Below, piece after piece: positions 9,740 to 19,066 of a stretch of DNA of 40,167 bases; the first letter of the stretch is position 1; every line of letters starts with the position of its first letter. This DNA comes from Tannerella sp. (GTDB lineage Bacteria; Bacteroidota; Bacteroidia; Bacteroidales; Tannerellaceae). The notes under the pieces are model-generated. The model searched no databases and was not told where the DNA came from. It saw nothing but the letters and a program-made list of their open reading frames with translations. The position numbers and the translations under genes are program-made. Location: the NCBI GenBank assembly GCA_031271805.1, contig JAISUX010000027.1, forward strand, positions 1-40,167. The letters run 5' to 3'.

Positions 9740-10186
9740 TTATAGTTTAGTTGCTGTTCCACCTGCTGCTGTAATCGCCGTTTCTGCCGATTTTGAGAAA
9801 GCATGAGCCTCGACATCGACTTTAGCCGTCAGTTCGCCTTTTGCAAGGATCTTCACTAACTGCGATTTCGAGATGAAGCCTGCTGCCTTCAGTTCCTCAA
9901 TACCGATTTTCGAAAGATTCTTATCCTCCGTCAATTTTTGCAAAGTTGAAAGGTTAATCGCCTTATATTCAACGCGATTAATATTCTTAAATCCAAACTT
10001 CGGCAAACGACGTTGCATAGGCATCTGACCGCCTTCGAATCCTATTTTGTTTTTGTAGCCGGAACGAGCCTTTGCGCCTTTATGGCCGCGCGTAGAGGTG
10101 CCGCCAAGTCCGGATCCCGGACCGCGTCCTATTCTCTTTCGCGTTTTGGTTGAACCTGCCGCTGGTTTTAAATTTGATAAATTCAT
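9740..10186 (-). CDS. rplO: 50S ribosomal protein L15
   Basis: MNLSNLKPAAGSTKTRKRIG, the glycine-rich GRGPGSGLGGTSTRGHKGAK and GFEGGQMPMQRRLPKFGF identify L15, a late-assembling protein that extends into 23S rRNA near the peptidyl transferase region. The C-terminal domain (about residues 80-148) has an odd Ala/Thr-rich end (ETAITAAGGTATKL). 148 residues is normal. It lies directly upstream of secY. Confidence 0.98.
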   Translation of the reverse strand: MNLSNLKPAAGSTKTRKRIGRGPGSGLGGTSTRGHKGAKARSGYKNKIGFEGGQMPMQRRLPKFGFKNINRVEYKAINLSTLQKLTEDKNLSKIGIEELKAAGFISKSQLVKILAKGELTAKVDVEAHAFSKSAETAITAAGGTATKL

Positions 10187-10204
10187 ATCTTTATTTTTTT
10201 ACAG

Positions 10205-10384
10205 TTATTGTTGTTCAATGGAAACTAAATGCTTCACTTTCCTTACCATGCCTTGAATCGAGGGTGTATCTTCATACTCCACGGTCTTGTGCATTTTTGT
10301 CAATCCAAGAGCGTCTAAAGTGCGCTTTTGGTCTTTCGGACTGCCGATACGGCTTTTTATCTGGGTTATCTTTATTGTTGCCAT
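10205..10384 (-). CDS. rpmD: 50S ribosomal protein L30
   Basis: A 59-residue gene read directly from the minus strand between rpsE and rplO. It starts MATIKITQIKSRIGSPKDQK, continues RTLDALGLTKMHKTVEYED, and ends VKHLVSIEQQ. The pattern IGxPKxQxxTLxxLGL is the L30 signature. AAAGGA sits 6 bases before the ATG. Order rpsE-rpmD-rplO is the standard spc order. Confidence 0.96.
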   Translation of the reverse strand: MATIKITQIKSRIGSPKDQKRTLDALGLTKMHKTVEYEDTPSIQGMVRKVKHLVSIEQQ

Positions 10385-10399
10385 AATTTCCTTTATTAA

Positions 10400-10915
10400 T
10401 TAACCTTTGAACACTTTTTCCAATGACACGCCGCGGTTCTGCGCCACCATGTAGGGGCTACGCATCTCGTTGAGTGCGGCCAGGGTCGCCTTTACGAGAT
10501 TGTGTGGATTGGAAGAACCTTTTGACTTGGCAAGGACATCCTTTACGCCTACGCTTTCCAACACGGCGCGCATAGCACCTCCGGCCTTTACGCCGGTACC
10601 GGGAGACGCCGGCCGCAGCAATACTTCCGCGCCGCCGAACTTCGCCGACTGCTCGTGAGGAATAGTTCCTTTATATACAGGTATCCTGAACAAGTTCTTT
10701 TTGGCTGACTCTACGCCTTTTTCAATGGCAGTAGTGACTTCGCCCGCCTTGCCGAGACCCCATCCGATGATGCCGTCTTCGTTGCCGACCACCACAATAG
10801 CCGCAAACGTGAACGTACGACCGCCCTTTGTGACCTTGGTTACGCGATTGATTGCTACCAATCTGTCCTTTAACTCTAAATCGTTTGTAGTTTTAACTCT
10901 GTTATTTATTGCCAT
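10400..10915 (-). CDS. rpsE: 30S ribosomal protein S5
   Basis: S5 lies near the mRNA entry channel and contributes to decoding accuracy. [23 protein letters not shown]-type sequence (about residues 15-37) covers the double-stranded-RNA-binding fold. [26 protein letters not shown] and [17 protein letters not shown] give the C-terminal domain. 171 residues is normal. The loop residues associated with spectinomycin resistance show no obvious deletion (VTKGGRTF intact). Confidence 0.98.
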   Translation of the reverse strand: MAINNRVKTTNDLELKDRLVAINRVTKVTKGGRTFTFAAIVVVGNEDGIIGWGLGKAGEVTTAIEKGVESAKKNLFRIPVYKGTIPHEQSAKFGGAEVLLRPASPGTGVKAGGAMRAVLESVGVKDVLAKSKGSSNPHNLVKATLAALNEMRSPYMVAQNRGVSLEKVFKG

Positions 10916-10920
10916 TGCGT

Positions 10921-11265
10921 TTAAAATTTAAGTCCACCTTTGCGTGCTGCATCAGCCAATTCCTTAATTCTCCCGTGATACAGATAGCCGTTGCGGTCGA
11001 AAACCACCGACTGAATGCCTGCGGCTTGAGCGTTCTTTGCTATCAGTTCGCCTACTTTGGCTGCGATCTCTTTCTTCGTAGCTTTTTCGGTCATCTTCAG
11101 TGACGAAGCATCGGCAATTGTCTTGCCTTCGTTATCGTCTATTACCTGCGCGTATATCTGCTTATTGCTCCTGAAAACCGTCAGGCGCGGGCGTTCGGAT
11201 GTGCCGGACACCTTTCCTCTTATACTTTTCTTTATCTTTAATCTTCTTGATTCTTTCGTTACCAT
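10921..11265 (-). CDS. rplR: 50S ribosomal protein L18
   Basis: Binds 5S rRNA in the central protuberance together with L5 and L25. [21 protein letters not shown]-type start and the end [29 protein letters not shown] are L18 signatures. 114 residues is normal. It is 5 bases upstream of rpsE. Confidence 0.98.
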   Translation of the reverse strand: MVTKESRRLKIKKSIRGKVSGTSERPRLTVFRSNKQIYAQVIDDNEGKTIADASSLKMTEKATKKEIAAKVGELIAKNAQAAGIQSVVFDRNGYLYHGRIKELADAARKGGLKF

Positions 11266-11284
11266 AATAAAATCTTTTTAGAGG

Positions 11285-11836
11285 TTATTTTGATGCAGAT
11301 TTACCGGATTTCCTCCTTATCACTTCGCCCGTGAACTTGATACCCTTGCCTTTGTATGGTTCGGGCATACGGAACGAGCGAATCTTTGCACATACCTGGC
11401 CAAGCAATTGCTTATCGGCAGATTCGAGCATTATCAACGGGTTCTTGTTACGCTCCGTCTTTGTCTCGACCTTGACTTCGGCAGGCAGTTCGAGATAGAT
11501 GTTATGCGTGTATCCGAGCGACAATTCGAGTACCTGACCCGTATTCGACGCGCGGTAGCCGACGCCGACCAATTCGAGTTGTTTCTTATAACCGTCGGAC
11601 ACTCCGGTCACCATATTGTTCAGCAAAGCGCGATAAAGTCCGTGCTGCGAACGGTGTTCTATACTGTCGGTCGAACGTTCGACCGTGAGGACTCCTTCGT
11701 CAACGCCAACCTTTATTGCAGGATTGACATACTGCGAGAGTTCGCCTTTCGGGCCTTTAACGGTCACGATATTGTCTTTTTGTGCGATTGACACCCCGGT
11801 GGGTAGTTTAATCGGTAATTTTCCTATTCTTGACAT
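11285..11836 (-). CDS. rplF: 50S ribosomal protein L6
   Basis: Sits near the factor-binding site and the sarcin-ricin loop. MSRIGKLPIKLPTGVSI and VTVKGPKGELSQYV mark the first L6 domain. The second holds VGVGYRASNTGQVLELSLGYTH-like sequence and ends PEPYKGKGIKFTGEVIRRKSGKSASK. 183 residues is normal. It has an unusually strong ribosome-binding site for this phylum (11845-11851). Confidence 0.98.
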   Translation of the reverse strand: MSRIGKLPIKLPTGVSIAQKDNIVTVKGPKGELSQYVNPAIKVGVDEGVLTVERSTDSIEHRSQHGLYRALLNNMVTGVSDGYKKQLELVGVGYRASNTGQVLELSLGYTHNIYLELPAEVKVETKTERNKNPLIMLESADKQLLGQVCAKIRSFRMPEPYKGKGIKFTGEVIRRKSGKSASK

Positions 11837-11844
11837 AATTTATT

Positions 11845-11851
11845 CCTCCTC
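11845..11851 (-). promoter_or_regulatory. Strong Shine-Dalgarno site for rplF
   Basis: The minus strand reads GAGGAGG, 8 bases before the rplF ATG at 11836. Bacteroidota seldom rely on strong Shine-Dalgarno sequences, and most starts in this operon have only A-rich leaders or AAGGA, so this site stands out. Confidence 0.7.
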
Positions 11852-11854
11852 TTT

Positions 11855-12250
11855 TTAATAGACATAACATAAAACTTCGCCGCCTATTTTCAGGTCACGC
11901 GCTTCCTTATCGGTCATAACGCCCTGTGAGGTCGATAGAATAGCAATACCCAAGCCGTTCAACACGCGGGGTAAATTCTTGTATCCGGTATAACGGCGCA
12001 AACCCGGCGAAGAAATCCTTTCGAGTTTCTTAATCGCGTTCACTTTGTTAACAGGGTCATACTTCAAAGCTACTTTGATAGTGCCCTGCGGACCGTCATC
12101 TACAAACTTAAAGTTAAGAATGTAGCCTTTGTCATAGAGAATCTTCGTGATCTCTTTCTTTAAGTTCGACGCAGGCACATCGACAACTCGATGCTGCGCC
12201 TTGATTGCGTTGCGCAATCTCGTTAAATAATCTGCAATTGGATCTGTCAT
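11855..12250 (-). CDS. rpsH: 30S ribosomal protein S8
   Basis: A primary 16S rRNA binder of the central domain. MTDPIADYLTRLRNA and the C-terminal GLGIAILSTSQGVMTDKEAR-DLKIGGEVLCYVY are S8 signatures. 131 residues is normal. In E. coli S8 also represses its own spc operon by binding the mRNA. A hairpin just upstream (12267-12290) could be relevant. Confidence 0.98.
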   Translation of the reverse strand: MTDPIADYLTRLRNAIKAQHRVVDVPASNLKKEITKILYDKGYILNFKFVDDGPQGTIKVALKYDPVNKVNAIKKLERISSPGLRRYTGYKNLPRVLNGLGIAILSTSQGVMTDKEARDLKIGGEVLCYVY

Positions 12251-12266
12251 ATCTTTATTTTATTAA

Positions 12267-12290
12267 ATTGATCCCGACTGCCGGGACAAT
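12267..12290 (-). other. Intercistronic RNA hairpin between rpsN and rpsH
   Basis: The minus strand can fold as ATTG-TCCCG (12290-12287 and 12286-12282), loop GCAGT, CGGGA-T-CAAT (12276-12267): nine base pairs with a single bulged T. It is the most GC-rich hairpin in any gap of the operon and fills half of a 51-base gap that is large for this region. No run of T follows directly, so a terminator is less likely than an RNA-processing or protein-binding site. The function is not known. Confidence 0.5.
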
Positions 12291-12301
12291 GTTTAATTAT
12301 T

Positions 12302-12571
12302 CTACCAACTCGCTTTCTTAACTCCCGGTATTAACCCTTGTGAGGCCATCTCACGGAATTGAATGCGTGAAATGCCGAACTGACGCATGTAACCCTTGGG
12401 ACGTCCGGTTATCTTGCAACGATTGTGCAAGCGTATCGGGCAAGAGTTCTTAGGCAACGACTGCAACGCTTCATAGTTGCCGTCTTTTTTCAATTGCGCC
12501 CTTTTGGCGGCGTACTTTGCTATTAACTTGGCTCTCTTTACTTCGCGAGCCTTCATTGATTCTTTTGCCAT
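12302..12571 (-). CDS. rpsN: 30S ribosomal protein S14 (zinc-free, long form)
   Basis: The 89-residue protein matches the long C-minus S14 type: [40 protein letters not shown] and the end [11 protein letters not shown]. The zinc-binding type is about 61 residues with two CxxC pairs; here those pairs are absent. S14 belongs to the small-subunit head. It lies 3 bases after rplE and shows the usual L5-S14-S8 order. Confidence 0.98.
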   Translation of the reverse strand: MAKESMKAREVKRAKLIAKYAAKRAQLKKDGNYEALQSLPKNSCPIRLHNRCKITGRPKGYMRQFGISRIQFREMASQGLIPGVKKASW

Positions 12572-12574
12572 ATC

Positions 12575-13132
12575 TTAATTCCTTTTTATATTCTTAAACG
12601 GCAATCCAAACTCTTTCAACAGAGCGTAACCTTCTTCGTCGGTCTTGGCCGAGGTCACAAAGGTAATATTCATTCCCAACATTTTGACAATATTGTCGAT
12701 ATTTATTTCAGGGAAAATGATTTGTTCCTGAATACCGAGCGAATAGTTACCGCGTCCGTCGAGCTTGCTTTCGATACCTTTGAAGTCGCGGATACGGGGC
12801 AGAGCGACGCGCACGAGGCGTTCGAGAAACTCGTACATCTTCTCGTGGCGCAGAGTGACCATCACGCCGATAGGCATTTTGCGACGCAACTTGAAGTTAG
12901 AGATGTCTTTCTTCGAGTATGTTGCGACGGCTTTCTGGCCGGTTATTGTCGTAATCTCGTCAATAGCGACGTCGATTATCTTCTTGTCTGCGATAGCTAT
13001 TCCAAGGCCTTGATTGATAACGATTTTCTGCAAAACCGGAACCTGCATGACCGAGGTATAACCAAATTCTTTTTTCAAGATGGGAACGATACGTTCCCTA
13101 TAATCTTTTTTCAATGTAGCGATTGTACTCAT
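12575..13132 (-). CDS. rplE: 50S ribosomal protein L5
   Basis: Binds 5S rRNA and forms a bridge to S13. [38 protein letters not shown] and [16 protein letters not shown] are L5 signatures. 185 residues is normal. Its ATG overlaps the rplX stop by one base (TAATG at 13132), which indicates translational coupling. Confidence 0.98.
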   Translation of the reverse strand: MSTIATLKKDYRERIVPILKKEFGYTSVMQVPVLQKIVINQGLGIAIADKKIIDVAIDEITTITGQKAVATYSKKDISNFKLRRKMPIGVMVTLRHEKMYEFLERLVRVALPRIRDFKGIESKLDGRGNYSLGIQEQIIFPEINIDNIVKMLGMNITFVTSAKTDEEGYALLKEFGLPFKNIKRN

Positions 13133-13467
13133 TACTTCAATTCCTCCCCTGATCTTTTAGCATAACGTACTATTTTATCTTTTTTCTTGCTTCCGCCCGA
13201 TACCTTACGATGGCCGACACGAGTAGGCTTGCCCGACTTCGGGTCAACCGGGTTCAGGTTCGAGATATGTACGGAAGCTTCTTTCGTCTCGCGTCCGCCC
13301 TGCGTATTCTTCGCGCTCGGTTTGGCATGTTTGGTAACCATATTGATACCTTCGACGATGGCGCGCTGCTCTTCAACGAGCATTTTGAGCACCCGTCCGG
13401 TCTTACCCTTGTCCTCGCCGCTGTTCACATAGACGATATCGCCTTTCTTTATATGTAATTTACTCAT
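13132..13467 (-). CDS. rplX: 50S ribosomal protein L24
   Basis: An assembly-initiating protein with a KOW motif near its N terminus: [27 protein letters not shown]. The end carries [21 protein letters not shown]. The frame also offers a GTG one codon upstream (13470), but the ATG at 13467 fits the family. 111 residues. The stop codon shares one base with the rplE start. Confidence 0.97.
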   Translation of the reverse strand: MSKLHIKKGDIVYVNSGEDKGKTGRVLKMLVEEQRAIVEGINMVTKHAKPSAKNTQGGRETKEASVHISNLNPVDPKSGKPTRVGHRKVSGGSKKKDKIVRYAKRSGEELK

Positions 13468-13485
13468 CACAAAAACATTTTATTG

Positions 13486-13851
13486 TTAAAGCACTTCGGG
13501 TGCTAATGATACTATTTTCATATTCGTAGCGCGAAGCTCGCGTGCAACAGGCCCAAAGATACGTGTTCCGCGGATTTCACCGGCCTGGTTCAGCAATACG
13601 CAAGCGTTATCGTCGAAGCGGATATAAGAGCCATCCTGACGATGGATTTCTTTCTTTGTCCGGACTACTATTGCTTTAGATACCGCACCTTTTTTCATTT
13701 CACTCGACGGGAGCACGTTCTTGACTGTCACGACGATTATGTCGCCTACCGATGCGTAGCGCCGGCGTGTGCCTCCCAAAACGCGGATACAAAGCGCCTC
13801 TTTAGCGCCGCTATTGTCCGCTACCGTTAGTCTTGTCTCTTGCTGTATCAT
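13486..13851 (-). CDS. rplN: 50S ribosomal protein L14
   Basis: [40 protein letters not shown] and the end IVSLAPEVL identify L14, a very conserved 23S rRNA binder that forms an intersubunit bridge and is the target of the silencing factor RsfS. 121 residues is normal. It starts immediately next to the rpsQ stop. Confidence 0.98.
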   Translation of the reverse strand: MIQQETRLTVADNSGAKEALCIRVLGGTRRRYASVGDIIVVTVKNVLPSSEMKKGAVSKAIVVRTKKEIHRQDGSYIRFDDNACVLLNQAGEIRGTRIFGPVARELRATNMKIVSLAPEVL

Positions 13852-14109
13852 TTATTTCGCCCTTTCCATTATTTGAACCAATCTCCACCTCTTCGTCTTA
13901 CTCAACGGACGGGTTTCCATAATCCGCACCGTATCACCGACGTTACAATCGTTATTCTCATCGTGAACGTGATATTTCTTCGTCTTATTCACGAACTTGC
14001 CGTAAATAGGATGCTTCTCTTTCCACTTGACGGCAACGGTGATGCTTTTCTGCATCTTGTTGCTTAATACCACGCCCGTCCTTTCTTTTCTTAAATTTCT
14101 TGTTTCCAT
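13852..14109 (-). CDS. rpsQ: 30S ribosomal protein S17
   Basis: A primary 16S rRNA binder with an OB fold. [20 protein letters not shown] and [19 protein letters not shown] are signatures. Two in-frame ATGs are possible. The one at 14109 gives METRNLRK, the usual family start. The one at 14118 adds three residues and overlaps the rpmC stop by one base. I prefer 14109 by homology, but translational coupling would favour 14118. Confidence 0.95.
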   Translation of the reverse strand: METRNLRKERTGVVLSNKMQKSITVAVKWKEKHPIYGKFVNKTKKYHVHDENNDCNVGDTVRIMETRPLSKTKRWRLVQIMERAK

Positions 14110-14117
14110 CAGGCTCA

Positions 14118-14318
14118 TTAATTAATAGTTTGATGTTCTCTTTGATGCAATTCCGTTTTCAAACGGGCTATTGTCCTGCGCATTTGTTTGATTTTCGCGG
14201 GATTGTCCAATGGCGAAATGCTGTGGTTAATCTTCAACTGATTAAGGCTTACAGCTTCTGCATCTACTCTCTCTCTCAACTCTTTGGTACTTAAACCTTT
14301 AACTTCCGAATTCTTCAT
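14118..14318 (-). CDS. rpmC: 50S ribosomal protein L29
   Basis: A 66-residue, mostly helical protein near the tunnel exit; it helps form the docking site for trigger factor. [20 protein letters not shown] and [19 protein letters not shown] are the family pattern. It lies between rplP (5-base gap) and rpsQ. Confidence 0.96.
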   Translation of the reverse strand: MKNSEVKGLSTKELRERVDAEAVSLNQLKINHSISPLDNPAKIKQMRRTIARLKTELHQREHQTIN

Positions 14319-14323
14319 AACTC

Positions 14324-14758
14324 CTACGCATTTTCATTTTTAATATCATAATCGCGGCGTACGACGAACTTCGTTACTACCGGAAGTTTTTGTGCGGCAA
14401 GGCGCAATGCTTCCTTCGCAATTTCATAATTAACCCCTTCGATTTCGAAGATAATGCGTCCCGGGGTCACGGGAGCGACGAAGCCTTCGGGGTCTCCTTT
14501 TCCTTTACCCATACGCACGTCGGCGGGTTTTTTGGTAATCGGCTTATCGGGGAAAACCCGCAGCCATACCTGTCCTTGACGTTGCATGTATCTGGTTACT
14601 GCCACACGGGCGGCCTCTAACTGTCGTCCCGTGAGCCATATCGTTCCTAAAGATTTTATTCCGAACGAACCGAAAGCCAACTGGTTTCCCCTTTGGGCAA
14701 GGCCTTTTGCGCGGCCTTTCATCGGTCTTCTGTACTTAACTTTTTTCGGTTGTAACAT
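14324..14758 (-). CDS. rplP: 50S ribosomal protein L16
   Basis: Sits near the A site and aids tRNA accommodation. [40 protein letters not shown] and [20 protein letters not shown] identify L16 with certainty. 144 residues is normal. Confidence 0.98.
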   Translation of the reverse strand: MLQPKKVKYRRPMKGRAKGLAQRGNQLAFGSFGIKSLGTIWLTGRQLEAARVAVTRYMQRQGQVWLRVFPDKPITKKPADVRMGKGKGDPEGFVAPVTPGRIIFEIEGVNYEIAKEALRLAAQKLPVVTKFVVRRDYDIKNENA

Positions 14759-14777
14759 AATTCCTGTACTTTATTTA

Positions 14778-15590
14778 TTAACGATTCGTCTTATTTCTAT
14801 CTCTGTCGCGACGGTCACGGCGGTCACCACGGTCACCGCGGTCACGGTCGCGAAAATCGCGGTCTCCCCTGCGCTTCTTGAACGGCTTGTCGCTACGGTC
14901 ATTTTGCGAGCCGTCGCCGCCTTTGCGCGTAAATTCTTTCTGGAACGAAGGCGCGAGGTCGCGCTTGCCGTAAACTTCGCCGCGGCAAATCCATACTTTT
15001 ATTCCGAGCAGGCCGACTTTCGTCAGCGCTTCGGCCAATGCGTAGTCAATGTCGGCGCGGAAAGTATGCAGAGGCGTACGGCCTTCCTTATACATCTCCG
15101 AGCGTGCCATTTCAGCTCCGTTCAGACGTCCCGAAACCAACACTTTAATGCCCTCGGCGCCCAGACGCATCGTAGATGCGATGGCGGTCTTTATTGCACG
15201 TCGGTAGGCTATCTTGCCTTCCAACTGACGTGCGATGTTGTTTGCTACAAGCACCGCGTCCATTTCAGGCCTTTTAACCTCATAAACGTTGATTTGGACT
15301 TCCTTATCGGTTATCTTCTTCAATTCTTCTTTCAACTTATCCACGTCCTGGCCTGACTTGCCGATGATTATACCCGGCCGCTGAGTGCAGACCGTAATGG
15401 TAATCAACTTCAATGTACGCTCAATGACGATGCGTGAGACGCCTGCTTTTGCAAGACGGGCATTTAGGTATCGGCGTATCTTACTGTCTTCGAGTAGCGT
15501 ATCGCCGTATTTATTACCGCCATACCAATTGGAATCCCAACCACGAATGATTCCTAAACGATTACTTATCGGATTTACTTTTTGTCCCAT
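14778..15590 (-). CDS. rpsC: 30S ribosomal protein S3, with Arg/Asp repeat tail
   Basis: S3 lines the mRNA entry tunnel and helps unwind m[23 protein letters not shown] begins the protein, and the KH domain includes [20 protein letters not shown] (about residues 50-69). The C-terminal domain ends around [15 protein letters not shown] low-complexity tail of about 40 residues then follows, rich in Arg and Asp ([20 protein letters not shown]). A TTG two codons upstream (15596) is in frame, but the ATG at 15590 gives the family start, for 270 residues. The tail is an addition to the usual S3 fold of about 220-235 residues. Confidence 0.97.
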   Translation of the reverse strand: MGQKVNPISNRLGIIRGWDSNWYGGNKYGDTLLEDSKIRRYLNARLAKAGVSRIVIERTLKLITITVCTQRPGIIIGKSGQDVDKLKEELKKITDKEVQINVYEVKRPEMDAVLVANNIARQLEGKIAYRRAIKTAIASTMRLGAEGIKVLVSGRLNGAEMARSEMYKEGRTPLHTFRADIDYALAEALTKVGLLGIKVWICRGEVYGKRDLAPSFQKEFTRKGGDGSQNDRSDKPFKKRRGDRDFRDRDRGDRGDRRDRRDRDRNKTNR

Positions 15591-15596
15591 CTGCAA

Positions 15597-16031
15597 TTAT
15601 TTTTGACTTTCAATATTACTTTCGGTTTCATCTTTCACAACTTTTTTAGTATCGACGAAGATCGTCACATGGTTCGAGCGCTTGCGGATTCTATAGCCGC
15701 GACCTTGCGGTGCGGGACGCATACGTTTGAGCGTTGTCGAAACGTCAACATTGATGCCGGTAACAAACAACTCTCCGCTGTCGGCCTTACGTTCGTTCTT
15801 CTGTTCCCAATTTGCTATGGCCGAACGAAGCAGCTTTTCCACTTTAGAGGCAGCCTCCTTATTCGAATACTTCAATACGCCAAGTGCGCGGAATACATCC
15901 ATGCCGCGGATCAGGTCCACGACGAGGCGCATCTTACGAGGCGAACTCGGCACATTATTCAATTTTGCAAATGACACGCTCTTGAGCGCTTCTTTCCTTG
16001 CTTCTGCTGATATTCTTTTTCTTGCACCCAT
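15597..16031 (-). CDS. rplV: 50S ribosomal protein L22
   Basis: Its beta hairpin lines the exit tunnel and can carry macrolide-resistance changes. [20 protein letters not shown] and the hairpin tip [20 protein letters not shown] are intact. The C terminus is extended and acidic ([16 protein letters not shown]). 144 residues. It is 6 bases before rpsC and 7 after rpsS. Confidence 0.98.
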   Translation of the reverse strand: MGARKRISAEARKEALKSVSFAKLNNVPSSPRKMRLVVDLIRGMDVFRALGVLKYSNKEAASKVEKLLRSAIANWEQKNERKADSGELFVTGINVDVSTTLKRMRPAPQGRGYRIRKRSNHVTIFVDTKKVVKDETESNIESQK

Positions 16032-16038
16032 AGTCTAA

Positions 16039-16305
16039 TTATTTTTTATTACCTGCATGACCGCGGAATATGCGCGTTGGCGAAAATTCCCCTAACTTAT
16101 GACCTACCATATTCTCTGTAACGAACACGGGAATGAACTTGTTCCCATTGTGCACGGCGATAGTATGACCTACAAAGTCGGGCGATATCATCGACGCCCG
16201 CGCCCAAGTCTTTATTACTGTTTTCTTGCCCGATTCGTTCATTGCCAACACTCGCTTCTCAAGTTTGACATTGATGTACGGACCTTTTTTTAATGAACGA
16301 CTCAT
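16039..16305 (-). CDS. rpsS: 30S ribosomal protein S19
   Basis: [19 protein letters not shown] and the end [15 protein letters not shown] identify S19, a head protein that pairs with S13. The frame runs 5 codons upstream to a TTG at 16320, but the ATG at 16305 gives the standard start, for 88 residues. It stands between rplB and rplV as in other S10 operons. Confidence 0.97.
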   Translation of the reverse strand: MSRSLKKGPYINVKLEKRVLAMNESGKKTVIKTWARASMISPDFVGHTIAVHNGNKFIPVFVTENMVGHKLGEFSPTRIFRGHAGNKK

Positions 16306-16329
16306 ATAGTTTTCTTTCAATTAATCAGT

Positions 16330-17154
16330 TTACTTTTTCCTTCTCTCGATGATGTAGCGGTTTGAGGCTTTCTTAGGCGCTCTTGTCTTTAAGCCCTTAG
16401 CATACAAGCCTTTGCGCGAACGGGGGTGACCTCCTGAGGCACGGCCTTCGCCGCCTCCCATAGGATGGTCAACCGGATTCATGACGACGCCGCGGTTGTG
16501 CGGACGACGTCCGAGCCACCTCGAACGACCGGCTTTTCCTGATTTTTCAAGACCATGGTCGGAATTTCCGACGCTGCCTATAGTCGCTTTACAAGCAGAT
16601 AATATCTTGCGCGTTTCGCCCGAAGGCATCTTGATGATTGCATAACTGCCTTCCTTTGAAGTCAACTGTGCAAAATTACCTGCCGAACGCACTAACTTCG
16701 CGCCCTGGCCGGGACGAAGCTCGATATTGTGAATTATCGTGCCGACAGGTATGTCCTGTATCGGCAAGGCGTTGCCTATTTCGGGCGCTGCTTTGCTGCC
16801 CGACATCACTGTCTGACCGACTTCCAAACCGTTGGGGGCGATGATATACCTCTTTTCGCCGTCAACATAATACAACAATGCTATGCGAGAGGTACGATTC
16901 GGATCGTACTCTATGGTTTTCACTGTTGCAGGGACGCCATCTTTGTCTCTCTTGAAGTCGATGATACGGTACTTTTGTTTGTGGCCGCCACCAAGATAAC
17001 GCATCGTCATCTTTCCGGTGTTATCGCGACCGCCCGTCGATTTCTTTCCGACTACAAGAGACTTCTCCGGTGCGCATGCAGTGATGTTGTCAAACGCGCC
17101 GATAATCTTGTGCCTTTGACCGGGTGTCGTAGGCTTTAATTTACGTATTGCCAT
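16330..17154 (-). CDS. rplB: 50S ribosomal protein L2
   Basis: L2 is essential for subunit association and for peptidyl transferase assembly. [17 protein letters not shown] begins it, and [20 protein letters not shown] (about residues 213-232) contains the conserved His region close to the active site. The end is [21 protein letters not shown]. 274 residues is normal. Confidence 0.98.
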   Translation of the reverse strand: MAIRKLKPTTPGQRHKIIGAFDNITACAPEKSLVVGKKSTGGRDNTGKMTMRYLGGGHKQKYRIIDFKRDKDGVPATVKTIEYDPNRTSRIALLYYVDGEKRYIIAPNGLEVGQTVMSGSKAAPEIGNALPIQDIPVGTIIHNIELRPGQGAKLVRSAGNFAQLTSKEGSYAIIKMPSGETRKILSACKATIGSVGNSDHGLEKSGKAGRSRWLGRRPHNRGVVMNPVDHPMGGGEGRASGGHPRSRKGLYAKGLKTRAPKKASNRYIIERRKK

Positions 17155-17164
17155 CTCTTTTTAA

Positions 17165-17458
17165 TCATATATTGCTGAAAAAGTCGATTGTATCGCCTGT
17201 TTTCAATGTTACTATTGCTTTCTTGAACGCATCCTGGCGACCGCTGACTACACCCGATTTGGTATAACGGCTCTTATTCTTGCCGGAATAGTTGATCGTA
17301 TTGACGTCTTCGACGGTCACTTGGTACATATCTTCTACTGCTTTCTTGATCTGCAGTTTGTTGGCATCAGGCTGAACACGGAATCCGAAACGGTTCGGAA
17401 ACTTCTCGGTTATCGCCGTCAACTTCTCTGTTACTATTGGTTTGATGATGATTCCCAT
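17165..17458 (-). CDS. rplW: 50S ribosomal protein L23
   Basis: L23 sits at the tunnel exit and is the main dock for trigger factor, whose gene is also in this window. MGIIIKPIVTEKLTAITEKF and VNTINYSGKNKSRYTKSG fit the family. 97 residues. The upstream bases AAGGAG lie 9 bases before the ATG, a moderate Shine-Dalgarno site. Confidence 0.97.
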   Translation of the reverse strand: MGIIIKPIVTEKLTAITEKFPNRFGFRVQPDANKLQIKKAVEDMYQVTVEDVNTINYSGKNKSRYTKSGVVSGRQDAFKKAIVTLKTGDTIDFFSNI

Positions 17459-17470
17459 ATCTGTTTCTCC

Positions 17471-18100
17471 TTATGCTTTTAAATTCTCCTCTATCTTGGC
17501 TATCGAACTTTCGGTAAGAAGCAAACTTGCTGCATCGAGCACTTTGTAGGTGTTGAGTTCCGAGACCGTAGTCACTTTCGTGCGCTGCAAATTGCGTGCC
17601 GAAAGCAGGATAACGTTGTTGTTCTCTGGAAGTACGAGGAGCAGTTTTTTGCCGTCGAGCTTGAGGTCTTTCACTAATGTGATAAATTCCTTTGTCTTAG
17701 GGGCTTCGAACGTGAAGTCTTCAACCACTGTTATAGCATTGTCTTGCGCCTTATATGTGAGCGCAGACTTGCGGGCGAGGGCTTTGACCTTCTTGTTGAG
17801 TTTGAAACCGTAGTCGCGGGGCTTGGGTCCGAAAACTCGGCCTCCGCCTACGAGTACCGGCGATTTGATATCGCCGCGCCGCGCGCCGCCGCCGCCTTTC
17901 TGACGGATAAGCTTGCGCGTGCTGCCTGTTATCTCGCTTCTCTCTTTCGACTTGTGAGTGCCTTGGCGCTTGTTGGCAAGGTGCTGCTTGACGTCGAGAT
18001 AGATTGCGTGGTCATTCGGTTCAATTCCAAAAACCGCATCGTTGAGAGTTACCGTCCTGCCGGTATCTTCTCCTTTCTTATTTAATACGTTGAGTGTCAT
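17471..18100 (-). CDS. rplD: 50S ribosomal protein L4
   Basis: Its long loop reaches the exit tunnel constriction: [20 protein letters not shown] (about residues 62-81) is that loop, intact. Normal length at 209 residues. In E. coli L4 represses the S10 operon; here the S10 genes continue an operon that begins at rpsL, so a separate S10 leader is not present upstream of rpsJ. Confidence 0.98.
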   Translation of the reverse strand: MTLNVLNKKGEDTGRTVTLNDAVFGIEPNDHAIYLDVKQHLANKRQGTHKSKERSEITGSTRKLIRQKGGGGARRGDIKSPVLVGGGRVFGPKPRDYGFKLNKKVKALARKSALTYKAQDNAITVVEDFTFEAPKTKEFITLVKDLKLDGKKLLLVLPENNNVILLSARNLQRTKVTTVSELNTYKVLDAASLLLTESSIAKIEENLKA

Positions 18101-18104
18101 AACT

Positions 18105-18722
18105 TTATGCTTCGACTAATAAAATTGAACCTTTTGCTCCGGGAACAGAACCCTTGACTAACAAAAGGTTTTGTTCGGGTATTACCTTAATCACTTGCAG
18201 GTTTTGGACTGTCGTGCGGACATTGCCCATTTGACCTGCCATACGTGTGCCTTTGAACACTTTCGCGGGATACGAGCAGGCGCCTATACTACCCGGCTTA
18301 CGCTGGCGGTCGCTCTGTCCGTGTGTCATTTCGCCGACACCGCCAAAGCCGTGACGCTTCATAACCCCTTGAAATCCTTTTCCTTTTGACGTCCCTACAA
18401 CATCGACGAACGATGCGCCGTCGAAAAACGCTGCCGTGATGACGTCGCCGAGCTTGTACTCGGTCTTAAATCCCTTGAACTCGGCCAAGTATCTTTGCGG
18501 AGCCACGCCTGCACGTTTGAAGTGCCCGGCCTCAGGCTGCGTAGTGTGCTTCTCTTTCTTTTCCTGGAAGCCTAACTGCACGGCAGAGTAACCGTCATTC
18601 ACCTCTGTTTTTATTTGCGTGACAACACAAGGACCTACTTCGATAACAGTGCATGGCAAATTCTTGCCCTCAGCGCTGAAAACGGATGTCATTCCGATTT
18701 TTTTTCCTAATAATCCTGGCAT
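18105..18722 (-). CDS. rplC: 50S ribosomal protein L3
   Basis: An early assembly protein that reaches the peptidyl transferase centre. [20 protein letters not shown] opens it. [20 protein letters not shown] and [20 protein letters not shown] show the central extension, including the Gln that is methylated in some species. 205 residues is normal. Confidence 0.98.
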   Translation of the reverse strand: MPGLLGKKIGMTSVFSAEGKNLPCTVIEVGPCVVTQIKTEVNDGYSAVQLGFQEKKEKHTTQPEAGHFKRAGVAPQRYLAEFKGFKTEYKLGDVITAAFFDGASFVDVVGTSKGKGFQGVMKRHGFGGVGEMTHGQSDRQRKPGSIGACSYPAKVFKGTRMAGQMGNVRTTVQNLQVIKVIPEQNLLLVKGSVPGAKGSILLVEA

Positions 18723-18743
18723 TTCAATACTTATTTATAATTA

Positions 18744-19049
18744 TTATACTTTAATCTCTACTTCAACACCGCTGGGAAGTTCCAACTTCATCAACGCATC
18801 GACCGTCTTAGGGGTCGAACTGTAGATATCTATCAACCTTTTGTACGAGGACAACTCGAACTGCTCACGCGACTTTTTATTGACAAATGTCGAGCGGTTG
18901 ACAGTGAAGATACGCTTATGCGTCGGAAGGGGTATCGGTCCGCTGACCACTGCCCCGGTAGCCTTGACAGTTTTTACGATTTTCTCGGACGAACGATCGA
19001 CCAACGAATAATCGTAAGATTTCAACTTAATTCTGATTTTTTGGCTCAT
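18744..19049 (-). CDS. rpsJ: 30S ribosomal protein S10 (NusE)
   Basis: [20 protein letters not shown] and [17 protein letters not shown] are S10 signatures. S10 belongs to the small-subunit head and also binds NusB and NusG in antitermination. 101 residues is normal. It follows fusA by 17 bases with no intervening tuf gene and no clear promoter. Confidence 0.98.
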   Translation of the reverse strand: MSQKIRIKLKSYDYSLVDRSSEKIVKTVKATGAVVSGPIPLPTHKRIFTVNRSTFVNKKSREQFELSSYKRLIDIYSSTPKTVDALMKLELPSGVEVEIKV

Positions 19050-19066
19050 ATCTTTTTTAAATTAAA

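Noticed and set aside
19050-19066. A missing tuf gene between fusA and rpsJ as a deletion.
   Set aside because: The gap is only 17 bases and clean, and tuf is commonly found elsewhere in Bacteroidota, so it is probably the normal order and not a recent loss.
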